Positions 25,575 through 34,673 of a stretch of 64,000 nt of DNA are shown one piece after another; position 1 is the first letter of the stretch, and every line of letters starts with the position of its first letter. Below the pieces are notes generated by a model that was not told the origin of the DNA, made no database searches, and was given only the letters and a program-made list of their open reading frames with translations. Made by a program: the position numbers and the translations under genes. The DNA lies in contig NZ_OZ244781.1 in assembly GCF_965219595.1 (NCBI RefSeq), positions 992,001 to 1,056,000 on the forward strand. The letters are read 5' to 3'. Source of the stretch: Poriferisodalis sp022821985 (GTDB lineage Bacteria; Actinomycetota; Acidimicrobiia; Acidimicrobiales; Poriferisodalaceae).

Positions 25575-26474
25575 CTACTGCATGGAGCCTGGCTGCGGCG
25601 GGTTCGCCATCGCCTCGTCGTAGCCCTCGTCGCCTGGCAGCAGCGTCAAGACCTCGCCATCGGGGCTGACGGCTATTGCCGGGAGCAGGGCCGGGATGTC
25701 TTCGAGGCCGTCGGCCCAGGCCATGAGGTCGGCGACGGTGTCGACGTCGAGCAGCGGCTCGAGGTTCTTGTAGGTGGGGAAGATCATCATGAAGGTGCCG
25801 TCGGCGTGCTGAGCGAAGGCGTCGGCGGGGCGGATCCAGGTGCTCTCGACCGTTTCGCTGCCGTCGTGCAGCGGCTCCTGGCCGTCGGGCACGTGGGCGA
25901 TGAAGAAGCGGGTGTCGAAGCGGCGGGTCGGGCCGACTGGCGTGATCCAGTGGCTGACGTAGCGAAGGTCGTCGAGCTCGAGCACGAGGCCTTCATCGAG
26001 ACACATCTGCGCCAGGCGGAGGTCGCCGCTGTGGACCTGGCGGCGCAGCGCGGCGAACCTCGATGCCATCGTGGCATCGTCGAACGACACGTGCTCGCTG
26101 CCGTTGCGGGCCAGCAGCACGCCCGCCTCCTCGAAGCACTCGCGGACAGCGGCCACCCAGTAGGCGAGGCCGCCGTGATCCACGTCGATCCGGGCCGATG
26201 CCGTTGCGTCGTCGAGGCCGATGCAGACCGATTCCAAGCCCGGGTCCTCCCGGTCTTCTGCGTCCACGGCGCCGCCGGGGAACACGAACTGGCCGGGCAC
26301 GAACTCGCTGCGCGGGTTGCGCCGCAGCATGAACACCTCGAGCCCGCCGGCGCCGTCGCGGACGAGCATCACCGTGGCTGCCTGCCGGAGCGGAATCTCG
26401 ACCGGCGCGGGCGAGTCGGGCGCAACAGTGTCTGGCGCAGCAGGTTCTGGCACAGCGGCTCCCGACGTCGGCAC
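25575..26474 (-). CDS. NUDIX hydrolase, NUDT19-like with long insertion
   Basis: A hydrolase of about 299 residues. It has FVPGQFVFPGGAVDAED and, after an insert of about 45 residues, the Nudix catalytic RECFEEAGVLLA. The insertion between the Gly and the REUxEE half of the box is typical of the NUDT19/RP2 group, which act on CoA or related diphosphates. The start is uncertain: I chose the GTG at 26474 because an upstream open frame overlaps selA. It converges with mrp and is divergent from selA. Confidence 0.78.
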   Translation of the reverse strand: MPTSGAAVPEPAAPDTVAPDSPAPVEIPLRQAATVMLVRDGAGGLEVFMLRRNPRSEFVPGQFVFPGGAVDAEDREDPGLESVCIGLDDATASARIDVDHGGLAYWVAAVRECFEEAGVLLARNGSEHVSFDDATMASRFAALRRQVHSGDLRLAQMCLDEGLVLELDDLRYVSHWITPVGPTRRFDTRFFIAHVPDGQEPLHDGSETVESTWIRPADAFAQHADGTFMMIFPTYKNLEPLLDVDTVADLMAWADGLEDIPALLPAIAVSPDGEVLTLLPGDEGYDEAMANPPQPGSMQ

Positions 26475-26529
26475 GGCCCCGGGGACGCTACCGCCGGGCC
26501 GATGAGGGGGTGCCAGTAGTGTCCGGGCG

Positions 26530-27816
26530 ATGAGGCCGCCGTCGGTGAACGACCTGGCGCTGCGGATCGCGGACGTGGGCTTGCCGCACCCGCTGCTGGT
26601 CATCGCCGCCCGGGCGGCCATTGCCGCCGGCGACCCCGACTCGGCCGCCGACGAAGCGCACCGGCTGCGCCGCAGCCTGCTGGGGCCTGCGGTGAACGCC
26701 ACCGGCGTGTTGCTGCACACGAATCTCGGCCGAGCTCCGCTCGGGAATCAACACAGTCGAGCACTGCCTGACCTGGAGTCTGACGACCAGCCGGTGCGGT
26801 TCAGCAACCTGGAATTCGACCTGGCATCGGGCCGGCGCGGTTCGCGCACCACGCACGCGTCGCTGCTGCTGGCGACGCTGACCGGCGCCGAGGCGGCGCT
26901 CGTGGTCAACAACTGCGCCGCCGCGGTGACGCTCGTGCTGGCGGCCCTGGCCCGTGACCGCGGCGTGGCCGTGTCGCGCGGCGAGCTGGTGGAGATCGGC
27001 GGCGGCTTCCGGGTGCCCGAGGTGATGGAGCAGTCGGGCGCACGGCTCGTGGAGGTGGGCACGACCAACCGCACCCGGGCCGCCGACTACCGGGCCGCTG
27101 CCGAGCGGGATGACATCGCGCTGCTGCTGAAGGTGCACCCGTCCAACTACCGCATCACCGGCTTCACCGAGGAAGCCGGCGTGGCAGACCTGGCCACCAT
27201 CGGGCCGCCGGTGGTGTCGGACCTGGGCTCGGGACTGCTGGATGAACGCTGCGATTGGCTGGGGCAGCGTCCCGACTGGCTGGCCGGCGAGCCGGGTGCC
27301 CGCCAGACGCTGGCAGCGGGAGCGGCGCTGGTCACGTTCTCAGGCGACAAGCTGATGGGCGGCCCCCAGGCCGGGATCATCTGCGGCCGGGCCGACCTGA
27401 TCGCCGCCTGCGCGGCGCACCCGCTGATGCGGGCCTTCCGGCCCGGATCGCTGGTGCTCGACGCATTGCAGTCGGTGGCTCTGGCGTACCTGCGCCGCGA
27501 TGCCGACGCGATCCCGTTCTGGCGCATGGCCAGGGTGCCGGTCGATGAGCTGGCACAGCGCGCCGAGGCGCTCGGTGTGGGCCGGCCGTCGCGAACGACG
27601 GCGCTGGCCGGTGCCGGGTCGCTGCCGGGCCAGGAGATCCCCTCCGCGGGCATCGAACTCGACGGCGACTACGCAGCTGCGCTGCGGGCGTTCGACCCAC
27701 CGGTCGTCGCCCGCGTCAACGAGCAGACCACCGTGATCGATCTGCGCACGGTCGATCCCGCCGACGACACCGTCGTGGCGGCCGCAGTCCGCCAAGCACT
27801 CAGCGAGCAGGCCTGA
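26530..27816 (+). CDS. selA: L-seryl-tRNA(Sec) selenium transferase
   Basis: A 428-residue SelA. The PLP-binding Lys is in FSGDKLMGGPQAG, and other family segments are NATGVLLHTNLGRAPLG, VVNNCAAAVTLVL, GGGFRVPEVMEQSG and HPSNYRITGFT. It turns Ser-tRNA(Sec) into Sec-tRNA(Sec) with selenophosphate. selB follows with a 26-nt gap, and tRNA-Sec is 12 kb upstream in this window. selD, needed to make selenophosphate, is not seen here. Confidence 0.96.
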   Translation: MRPPSVNDLALRIADVGLPHPLLVIAARAAIAAGDPDSAADEAHRLRRSLLGPAVNATGVLLHTNLGRAPLGNQHSRALPDLESDDQPVRFSNLEFDLASGRRGSRTTHASLLLATLTGAEAALVVNNCAAAVTLVLAALARDRGVAVSRGELVEIGGGFRVPEVMEQSGARLVEVGTTNRTRAADYRAAAERDDIALLLKVHPSNYRITGFTEEAGVADLATIGPPVVSDLGSGLLDERCDWLGQRPDWLAGEPGARQTLAAGAALVTFSGDKLMGGPQAGIICGRADLIAACAAHPLMRAFRPGSLVLDALQSVALAYLRRDADAIPFWRMARVPVDELAQRAEALGVGRPSRTTALAGAGSLPGQEIPSAGIELDGDYAAALRAFDPPVVARVNEQTTVIDLRTVDPADDTVVAAAVRQALSEQA

Positions 27817-27842
27817 ACCACGGCATCGGGCAAGCTGGCAGC

Positions 27843-29567
27843 GTGCACATCGTCGGCACTGCGGGGCACGTGGACCACGGCAAGTCGACGCTGGTGCGCG
27901 CCCTCACTGGCACCGACCCTGACCGGCTGGCCGAGGAGAAGGAACGCGGGCTCACCATCGACCTCGGTTTCGCGTTCTGCACGCTGCCGTCGGGCCGGCA
28001 GGTCAGCTTCGTGGACGTGCCCGGGCACATCCGGTTCGTGAAGAACATGCTGGCCGGCGTGGGGGCGGTGGATGCCTCCCTGTTCGTGGTGGCGGCACCC
28101 GAAGGCTGGAAACCGCAGTCGGCCGAGCACCTGGCGATCCTGGAGCTGCTCGGCATCTCGCACGGCGTGGTGGTGCTCAGCCAGATCGGCCTCGTCGACG
28201 ACGAGCTGGCCGAGCTGGCCCGTCTCGACATCGCCGACCACGTCGACGGCACGTTCTTGGAGCACGCGCCGGTGGTGGCCACCGACGCCGTCGACGGCAC
28301 CGGTCTCGACGAGCTGCGCGGCGCGCTCGACGATTTGTGTGCTGCCACGCCCACCGCAGCCGACCGTGACCGGCCGCGCCTGTGGATCGACCGGTCGTTT
28401 GCCGCGACCGGGGCGGGCCGGATCGTGACCGGCACGCTCGCGGGCGGCAGCATCTCGGCCGGCGACGAGCTGCGGACGGCGCCCGGCGGCCGCGCGGCCC
28501 GGGTGCGGGCGATCCAGACCCAGAGCACCGCAGTCGAGCGCATCGGCCCGGGCCACCGCGTTGCGCTCAATCTCACCGGCGTCGACGCCGACGGACTGGG
28601 CCGTGGCATTGCCCTTGTGCGATCCGACCAGTGGCACCACACCCGTGGTGTCGACGTGGAGCTGACCGTGCTCGGCAGCCTCGGCAGCGATGTGACCCGG
28701 CGGGGCGCCTACGCGCTGTACCTGGGGTCGGGTGAGTGGCCGGTGCGGCTGCGCGTGCTCGGGCCCGAGCGCATCGCCCCTGGCGCGACCGGCTACGCCC
28801 GGCTGCACCTGCCGGTCGCGCTGCCGCTCGTGATGGGCGACCGGTTCGTGCTGCGCGACTTCGGCCGCGGCCAGACCGTCGGCGGCGGCACAGTGCTCGA
28901 TCCCGATCCGCAGCTGCGGGCCGCCGTGGCCCAGCCCGACGCCCGCGTCGAGCGCATGATCGCCGAGCGCGGGTGGATCGAGGCGACGCAGCTCGAGCGG
29001 CTGACCGGCGAGCGGGTGGAGCCGGTGCTGGGCGGCTGGGTGGCGCCACCCCAACTGGTCGAAGCGCTGGTGGACGATCTTCGGGAACAGATCGAGCGCG
29101 CCGGTCCCCTCGGCTTGGACCTGGCCGGGCTCGACGAACGCCAGCGTCTGGCAATCGGCACGCTCGACGGCGTCGCCATCGAGGCCGGGCGCGCCCGGCC
29201 GGCCGAAGCCGCCGACGTTCTCGCCGACCACCCGGTCATCGCCGAACTGGCCGCAGCGCCCTTCTCCCCGCCCGCACCGAGCGGCGTCAGCCAGCGGGAG
29301 CTCCTCGCACTGGCAGCGCGCGGCGATCTCGTGCACGCGGACGGAGTCTGGTTTGCGGCGTCTGCCGTGGATGCCGCAGCCGAGCGCATCGCCGGCCTGC
29401 TCAGCACTCAGCCCGACGGCATCACTGTGGCCGAGATCCGCGAAGAACTCGGCACCACGCGGAAGTACGCGCTGCCGCTGGTGGGCTATCTGGACCGGAC
29501 AGGAGTGACGCGGCGGCGCGGGGATCTGCGCATCGCCGGGCCGCGGCTGCCCGAAGTATCTGAATAA
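27843..29567 (+). CDS. selB: Selenocysteine-specific elongation factor SelB
   Basis: A 574-residue translational GTPase starting at GTG. G motifs are GTAGHVDHGKST, the switch region EEKERGLTIDLGF and DVPGHIRFVKNM; the G4 box is altered (LSQIGLVDD in place of NKxD). Domains 2 and 3 follow, then C-terminal winged helices that read the SECIS hairpin. It is shorter than E. coli SelB (about 614) but has the full domain order. It forms an operon with selA. Confidence 0.95.
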   Translation: MHIVGTAGHVDHGKSTLVRALTGTDPDRLAEEKERGLTIDLGFAFCTLPSGRQVSFVDVPGHIRFVKNMLAGVGAVDASLFVVAAPEGWKPQSAEHLAILELLGISHGVVVLSQIGLVDDELAELARLDIADHVDGTFLEHAPVVATDAVDGTGLDELRGALDDLCAATPTAADRDRPRLWIDRSFAATGAGRIVTGTLAGGSISAGDELRTAPGGRAARVRAIQTQSTAVERIGPGHRVALNLTGVDADGLGRGIALVRSDQWHHTRGVDVELTVLGSLGSDVTRRGAYALYLGSGEWPVRLRVLGPERIAPGATGYARLHLPVALPLVMGDRFVLRDFGRGQTVGGGTVLDPDPQLRAAVAQPDARVERMIAERGWIEATQLERLTGERVEPVLGGWVAPPQLVEALVDDLREQIERAGPLGLDLAGLDERQRLAIGTLDGVAIEAGRARPAEAADVLADHPVIAELAAAPFSPPAPSGVSQRELLALAARGDLVHADGVWFAASAVDAAAERIAGLLSTQPDGITVAEIREELGTTRKYALPLVGYLDRTGVTRRRGDLRIAGPRLPEVSE

Positions 29568-29579
29568 AGCGGGAGAGCG

Positions 29580-29846
29580 CTAGCTGGCGTCCGTGCGCAG
29601 CAGCAGCATGTTGCGGCGCTCGATCTCGTTGCGGCCGCCCCAGATGCCATGCGCCTCACCGACGTCGAGCGCATGGTCGAGACAGTCGTCGATCACCGAG
29701 CACTGGCCGCAGATGGCCTTGGCTCGGGATTCGCGCTCAGCTTTCTCGTCGCGCCGCTCAGTGCGGGGCGGCGGAAAGAAAACCGCCGCCTGAGGTCCTC
29801 TGCAGGCTGCCTTGTCCTGCCACTCATCGACCAGCAGAGCGCTCAT
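29580..29846 (-). CDS. WhiB-family Fe-S transcriptional regulator
   Basis: An 88-residue WhiB protein: Cys in WQDKAACRGP, then CGQCSVIDDC, the turn AHGIWGGRNEIERRN and a short tail. The basic tail is weaker than in the paralogs at 8670 and 9339. It is convergent with selB (12-nt gap). The stretch up to the nfeD-like gene (29847-29991) shows no clear gene. Confidence 0.93.
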   Translation of the reverse strand: MSALLVDEWQDKAACRGPQAAVFFPPPRTERRDEKAERESRAKAICGQCSVIDDCLDHALDVGEAHGIWGGRNEIERRNMLLLRTDAS

Positions 29847-29991
29847 ATGTCCCCCTTGTCGGAGGGGACACTAGATCACGAAAAATCGCTTGACAAGAGG
29901 TAAACGAAACCTCATTCGGTTTCGGAAACCGTCGAATCAGCCCGTTTCTTCCAGACCCGCACACGGATCCAGCAGCTCGTCGAGCCGCCAG

Positions 29992-31464
29992 TTACTTCCC
30001 GCTCTTGTTCCCAGTCTCTACTGGATGCGGGCTCACGGGGCCGCTCGGGCCCCGGCGCATCTGGCGGTAGTCGACGGCCGCACCTTCGAGCGGCTCCACT
30101 TCCAGCACCACGCCGCTCAGGCCGCTGACGCGCAGCGGCTCGCCCGCCTGCAGCGGCGTGAGACGGTTCACGCGGGCCCGCCACCGGGCGCCATGGACTT
30201 CGACGGTCCCGTCGGGATCGATGTCGGTCACCGCGGTGCCCTCCACGCCGATCAGCCACTCCCGCCCCACGGTGGCGGTGCCGTAGCGGGTGCGGACCAG
30301 CGCAGGCAGGCCCGACAGCACAAAGGCGCCGACGCCCACCAGGCCCACCAGCAGCGGGATCCAGCTCATGGAGTGCTGCCCGAACAGCGTCAGCGAGCCA
30401 GCCAGCACGGCCGCCCCACCCGCCGCTGTCCAAAAGCGCGGCACACCGGTCTGGATGTCCACCGCGAACGCCACGAAGCCGGCGACGAGCAGCGCCAGCG
30501 CCCACAACCGGATGTCGAGCGTGCCCAGGCCGAACGCGGCAAGCAGCCCGCACACCGCGGCGACCACGGCGGCGATGCCGATGCCGCCGGTGTAGAAGTC
30601 GAGCAACAGCAGCGACAGGCCGGCCAGCAGCAGCAGGTAGGCAACCGCCGGGCTGGCAGCGGTGTGGAACAGGCCGTCGAGCAGCGGCAGCTTGACGAAC
30701 GACACGACCACGTCGTCGGCCGGAGCCCGGCGGATCACGCCGTCGTCGCCAGTCACGTTCTGGCCGATCGGCGGCAGCAGACCCTCGTCGGACATGGCGA
30801 ACAGGAACTCGCCGATCACCGGCGCCGTGCTGTGGGTCAGGCCGGCACCCATCGCCGTGTCGGCGTCGTAGTAGCGGACGCTCGTGCCCGAGTGAAGCCC
30901 GTCGCCCTCATGGCTGTGGACACTGCCCCTGTCGACTCCACGAGCGCCAGACCCATGAGCATGGACGAGGCCCTCGACTGCAGTGAAATCGCCGATGCGG
31001 CCGCCGGGCGCGATCGCGGCGAAGTCGGCTGCTGTGACCAAGTGCGCGGCACCGCCGAGCGCCTGCGCCCCGCTGGGGCCAACCCACACGCCCACCGGCA
31101 GGTGCGCCAGCCGGACGCTGTCGAGCAGTTCGACCAGCTCATCGTCGTGGAGCGTGGATCCGGCGCTGTCGACCTGCAGCACCACGCCGACCGCGTGGAG
31201 CCCGGTGGCGGTGACGAGCTGGCGCTTGATGTACGACGCCATGATCGGGTCGATGAGCCCGTTCACCTCCACCACGACGATCAGGCGCGGGCTCTCATCG
31301 CCCACGATCTGCGGGGTGTCGGACTCGTGCGAGCCGTCAGCCGGGTCGTGATCCAGCCCATCGTGGGCAGATGCCGGCGCGGCGACCAGGCCCACCACAG
31401 CCGCCAGCAGCAGCGTTGCGGCCACGAGGCGCGCGAAGCCGCGGCGGTGCTGACGTACGTTCAC
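29992..31464 (-). CDS. NfeD/ClpP-class membrane protein, long form
   Basis: A 490-residue NfeD1b-like protein. A GTG start has a good site (AAGGAG, five nt away). A signal peptide ends in APASAHDG; then comes a ClpP-like serine-protease domain, four or more membrane helices and a C-terminal OB-fold NfeD domain (WLIGVEGTAVTDIDPDGTV). The usual PSGAxAxSAG active site reads GPSGAQALGGAA, so the catalytic Ser looks lost. The C-terminal tail is encoded by a REP-like element (29998-30056). Such proteins act in membrane-protein quality control. Confidence 0.82.
   Translation of the reverse strand: MNVRQHRRGFARLVAATLLLAAVVGLVAAPASAHDGLDHDPADGSHESDTPQIVGDESPRLIVVVEVNGLIDPIMASYIKRQLVTATGLHAVGVVLQVDSAGSTLHDDELVELLDSVRLAHLPVGVWVGPSGAQALGGAAHLVTAADFAAIAPGGRIGDFTAVEGLVHAHGSGARGVDRGSVHSHEGDGLHSGTSVRYYDADTAMGAGLTHSTAPVIGEFLFAMSDEGLLPPIGQNVTGDDGVIRRAPADDVVVSFVKLPLLDGLFHTAASPAVAYLLLLAGLSLLLLDFYTGGIGIAAVVAAVCGLLAAFGLGTLDIRLWALALLVAGFVAFAVDIQTGVPRFWTAAGGAAVLAGSLTLFGQHSMSWIPLLVGLVGVGAFVLSGLPALVRTRYGTATVGREWLIGVEGTAVTDIDPDGTVEVHGARWRARVNRLTPLQAGEPLRVSGLSGVVLEVEPLEGAAVDYRQMRRGPSGPVSPHPVETGNKSGK
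29998..30056 (-). repeat. REP-like element inside the 3' end of the nfeD-like gene
   Basis: A variant copy of the ~60-nt element, in the gene's own sense. It carries the GGCCCGAGCGGCCCC dyad and ends in GAACAAGAGCGGGAAG followed at once by the stop. It is translated as the tail GPSGPVSPHPVETGNKSGK, so the element supplied the protein C-terminus. Its middle (ACTGGGAACAAGAGCGGG) matches the copy at 50277 best. Confidence 0.7.
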
Positions 31465-31583
31465 CCGGGCTCCTTGGATCGACGGCCGCCCGAACTCTAG
31501 AAGCGTCGCCGCGATCCGGGACACCCCCAACGGCTGCACAGACTCGACGCCGGGCACGGTCAGCCCCATTACGCTGCCCCACC

Positions 31584-31970
31584 GTGACCGACGTGCTGCT
31601 GGCCACCGACGCCGACTGGGTCGTCGAAGAGGTAGCCGCGGCGCTCTCCGCCCCCGAGGTGACGTTTCGGGTGGTGCGATCGGGCCACGACGTGCGGCCT
31701 GCAGTGAAGGCGAGCACCCCGGACCTGGTGATCCTCGACTTCCAGATCGGGAACATGGGCGGCATGGCCACCTGCCTCGACCTGCGCCTGGAGTCGGGCA
31801 TGGGTCGGCTGCCGCGGGTGCCGGTGCTGATGCTGGCCGACCGCGAAGCCGACACCTTCCTGGCCCGGCGCTCCGAAGCCGATGCGTGGCTGGTCAAACC
31901 GCTCAACCCGCTGCTGCTGCGGCGCACTGCTCAGGAACTGCTGCAGCGGGATGCCGCGAGCACGGGCTGA
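31584..31970 (+). CDS. Single-domain receiver (CheY-like) protein
   Basis: A 128-residue protein starting at GTG with a lone receiver fold. The phospho-acceptor region is LVILDFQIGNMGGM (Asp kept) and the Lys is in AWLVKPLNPLLL. The N-terminal acidic pair is D-A-D (LLATDADW). No output domain or kinase is attached. It is divergent from the nfeD-like gene with a 119-nt shared leader. Its partner is unknown. Confidence 0.75.
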   Translation: MTDVLLATDADWVVEEVAAALSAPEVTFRVVRSGHDVRPAVKASTPDLVILDFQIGNMGGMATCLDLRLESGMGRLPRVPVLMLADREADTFLARRSEADAWLVKPLNPLLLRRTAQELLQRDAASTG

Positions 31971-32050
31971 ACCGGCTCGTATTGCTGTAGCGCTCCTGCG
32001 TGTCATACCGGTAGCTTCGGCCGGAGCGATTTGCCAGCGGCGGTCGCATA

Positions 32051-32124
<74 letters not shown>

Positions 32125-32264
32125 CTGGTTAGTGCGAGCGAGGAAGGCTTCGCCCCTCGCTCGCGACAACAGAATGCGCAGGCTTTGCCTGCGCATTCGA
32201 CCACTGATGGCGCAGAGTTTCGCTGCGTTCGCGACTTGGGTCGCGGGCGGCGGATACTTGCGTT

Positions 32265-33296
32265 ATGGCAGAGGTATTTTCCGGATCCGCCACCGCTCGG
32301 TGTGTGGGATTCATCGGGTTGGGGAATGTTGGGGGGAAGCTGGCTGGGTCGTTGCAGCGCAACGGGGTCGAGCTGGTGGTGCGCGATCTGGATCCGGCTG
32401 CGATGGCGCCGTTTCTGGATGCCGGTGCGTCGACGGCTGCGTCGGGGGCTGAGCTTGCGGAACGCTGCGATGTGGTGATCACCTGCCTGCCTTCTCCTGC
32501 TGCTGTTGCTGGGGTGCTCGAGGCACCTGACGGTGTGCTGGCTGGAATTGGCTCGGGCCGATCTGCCGACTCGACGGGGTCGGGGGCGAAGATCTGGGCT
32601 GAGATGAGCACTACCGACCACCATGAGGTGCGCCGGTTGGGTGCGCTGGTGGAGGCGGCGGGCGGTGTCGCCATCGACTGCCCGGTGTCGGGCGGCTGCC
32701 ACCGGGCCGCCACCGGCAACATCTCGGTCTTCGCCGGCGGCGAGCGCGACACCTTCGAGGCGATGCTGCCGCTGCTCGTGACCATGGGGCGGCGCGTCCT
32801 GCACACTGGGCCACTGGGCTCGGCATCGATCCTGAAGGTGGTGACGAACTACCTGGCCACCGCCAATCTGGTCTCGCTGTGCGAAGCCCTGGCCGCCTCA
32901 CAGGCGGCGGGCATGGACCTGGCCACCACCTACGAGGCCATTCGCATCAGCTCAGGCAACTCCTTCGTCCACGAGACCGAGAGCCAGGTGATCCTGAACG
33001 GCTCGCGCGACATCAACTTCACCATGGACCTGGTGTGCAAGGACATCGGCCTGTTCGCCGACATCGCCGCTGAGCACGGTCTGCCGCTGGAGCTGTCGCC
33101 GGTGCTGGTGGACGTGTTCGCCGACGGGGCCGCTCGCTATGGCGACCGGGAATGGTCGCCGAACATCATCAGGCGGCTCGAGGACGCCACCGGGCAGACC
33201 GTCACGGCACCCGGCTTCCCGGCCGAGATCGTTGACGACGAACCCGAAGTGCCAGGTGCCGAGGTCGTAGTTCGCCGCGATCCGCGTTCGCCTTGA
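32265..33296 (+). CDS. 3-hydroxyisobutyrate dehydrogenase-family oxidoreductase
   Basis: A 343-residue beta-hydroxyacid dehydrogenase. The NAD(P) fold starts GFIGLGNVGGKLAGSL, the substrate signature is DCPVSGGCHRAATG, and the catalytic Lys lies in SILKVVTNYL. It oxidises a 3-hydroxy acid to the semialdehyde. The exact substrate is not fixed by sequence. It is somewhat longer than usual (about 300), with a tail of 20-30 residues. It is the last gene before the accessory island. Confidence 0.9.
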   Translation: MAEVFSGSATARCVGFIGLGNVGGKLAGSLQRNGVELVVRDLDPAAMAPFLDAGASTAASGAELAERCDVVITCLPSPAAVAGVLEAPDGVLAGIGSGRSADSTGSGAKIWAEMSTTDHHEVRRLGALVEAAGGVAIDCPVSGGCHRAATGNISVFAGGERDTFEAMLPLLVTMGRRVLHTGPLGSASILKVVTNYLATANLVSLCEALAASQAAGMDLATTYEAIRISSGNSFVHETESQVILNGSRDINFTMDLVCKDIGLFADIAAEHGLPLELSPVLVDVFADGAARYGDREWSPNIIRRLEDATGQTVTAPGFPAEIVDDEPEVPGAEVVVRRDPRSP

Positions 33297-33316
33297 TGCT
33301 CAGAATCTGAGTGTGT

Positions 33317-33343
33317 ATAAAATATCGGAATAATGATATATTG
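33317..33343. promoter_or_regulatory. AT-rich dyad before the serine recombinase
   Basis: AATATC, eight nt, then GATATATT form a dyad in an AT-rich patch of about 30 nt. This is striking in GC-rich DNA and starts 36 nt before the recombinase ATG. It may be a promoter with operator or a recombination site of the recombinase. Just before it, CTCAGAATCTGAG (33299-33311) is another small palindrome at the edge of the island. Confidence 0.45.
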
Positions 33344-33352
33344 CCGCTCGCG

Positions 33353-34126
33353 ATGCGGGCGGCCAGCTCTCCTCAAGGCACTCCCGGGCAGGCCAGTGAA
33401 TCAATCGCTGGGGTGGTGCTCAGCTACGCCCGCTGCTCTACCTCAGAACAGGGCCGAAGCGGCTTCGGCTTGGATGCCCAGCACGACGCTGTGGACGCTT
33501 GGGCAGCAGTCAGCGGCCGAACGGTTGAGCACCACAGCGAGGACGGCGCCTCGGGGTTGCTGGCGCCCGACGCCCGCCCGGTGCTGTCCGCACTGCTGAA
33601 CCGTCTCGCAGACGGCGACGACCCCGCCGACACGCTCGCAGTGAGCCGGCTCGACCGTCTCGGCCGCAGCGCTCTTGACGTGCTGAGCCTGCTGGACCGC
33701 GCCGAGCGCGAGAGATGGAACGTCGTCATGCTCGATGTCGCTGTGGACACCACCACCCCCGCCGGCCTGATGGTCGCCACGGTGATGGCCGCTATGGCCC
33801 GCATGGAACGCGACATGACAGCCCAGCGCACCCGCGATGCCCTCGCCAGGAAGGCCGCTACCGGAGCACGGCTCGGTCGCCCTGTCTCTGACGCCACGCG
33901 GGCTGCCGCCGCGCGAGCCGAGGCTCTCGCCGCCGAGGGCCTCAGCCAGCACGCCATAGCCGACAAGCTCACTGCGGAGCAGTGGCCCCGCGCCACCCCC
34001 GCCGCTGGGCCCTGGACTGCTCGCGCCGTCGGCCTCGCTCTGCACTCACTGCACCTCGACCGCGCCGCCGAGCAAGCAGCCGCCGCCCATCGCAGCGGCG
34101 GCACCACATCGGCGCCCGATGCCTGA
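33353..34126 (+). CDS. Serine recombinase (resolvase/invertase family)
   Basis: A 257-residue serine recombinase. The catalytic Ser is in YARCSTSEQ, the active-site Arg cluster in VSRLDRLGRSALDVL, and the long E helix and basic arm read MERDMTAQRTRDALA, then GARLGRPVSD. A C-terminal helix-turn-helix (EGLSQHAIADKLT) is followed by an Ala-rich tail. It lacks the large zinc/coiled-coil domain of integrases, so it is a resolvase/invertase or small-transposon type. It opens the accessory island and could have moved or shuffled the modules downstream. An ATG is chosen after the AT-rich dyad. Confidence 0.88.
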   Translation: MRAASSPQGTPGQASESIAGVVLSYARCSTSEQGRSGFGLDAQHDAVDAWAAVSGRTVEHHSEDGASGLLAPDARPVLSALLNRLADGDDPADTLAVSRLDRLGRSALDVLSLLDRAERERWNVVMLDVAVDTTTPAGLMVATVMAAMARMERDMTAQRTRDALARKAATGARLGRPVSDATRAAAARAEALAAEGLSQHAIADKLTAEQWPRATPAAGPWTARAVGLALHSLHLDRAAEQAAAAHRSGGTTSAPDA

Positions 34127-34260
34127 GAGACGACATCTGCGGCCAACCGTCTGAGTCGCCCGACACCGAACGCTCGCCGACAGTCCCCACGACGGGCACT
34201 CACCACTCCACCAGCAACAGCCCCGGAGTGCAAGCGGAACGTCAGTCCGACGAAACCGCC

Positions 34261-34659
34261 TCAGCCACACGACGCACCCGCCTCACGAAACCCGTACACC
34301 ACACGACGCGGATCGGCTGGCGGCTCGGGCCGCGCTCTGACGACCGTGGCCGGCTCGACGCTCAGAACGCGCCGCTGCTGCCAGCGGGCCAGCAGCGGCA
34401 CAACCGCCAGCCAGTAAATCGCCAGCGTTCCCGCCGCAGCTAGGAACACAGGAAGCTCAAACGGGACCCAGCCGATTGCTAGCCACGTCAGCACTCCCGC
34501 AGCTGCTGCGGCCGGTGCTCCGGCAGCGAAGAAGACCAGCCGTTCGCAGCGGTCGCGAGGGGGTAGCCTTTTCACGAGCACTTTCACGATTAACAATCGC
34601 CAAGGCAGCCTAGGCGATGTGTTCGCACGCAGGGTGTCAGTGTAGTTCGCGGCGTTCAT
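34261..34659 (-). CDS. Small membrane protein, putative partner/immunity protein A'
   Basis: A 132-residue protein starting MNAANYTDTLRANTS, with two to three membrane helices (FFAAGAPAAAAAGVLTWLAI, LPVFLAAAGTLAIYWLAV) and a basic Arg/Pro C-terminus. It is closely similar to the proteins at 40022 and 44723 and shares only the N-terminal pattern with the one at 35422. It follows the orphan effector cassette by 14 nt. Position and form suggest an immunity or export partner of the secreted protein upstream. No known family is recognised. Confidence 0.7.
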   Translation of the reverse strand: MNAANYTDTLRANTSPRLPWRLLIVKVLVKRLPPRDRCERLVFFAAGAPAAAAAGVLTWLAIGWVPFELPVFLAAAGTLAIYWLAVVPLLARWQQRRVLSVEPATVVRARPEPPADPRRVVYGFREAGASCG

Positions 34660-34673
34660 CGTCGTTTCCCGCC

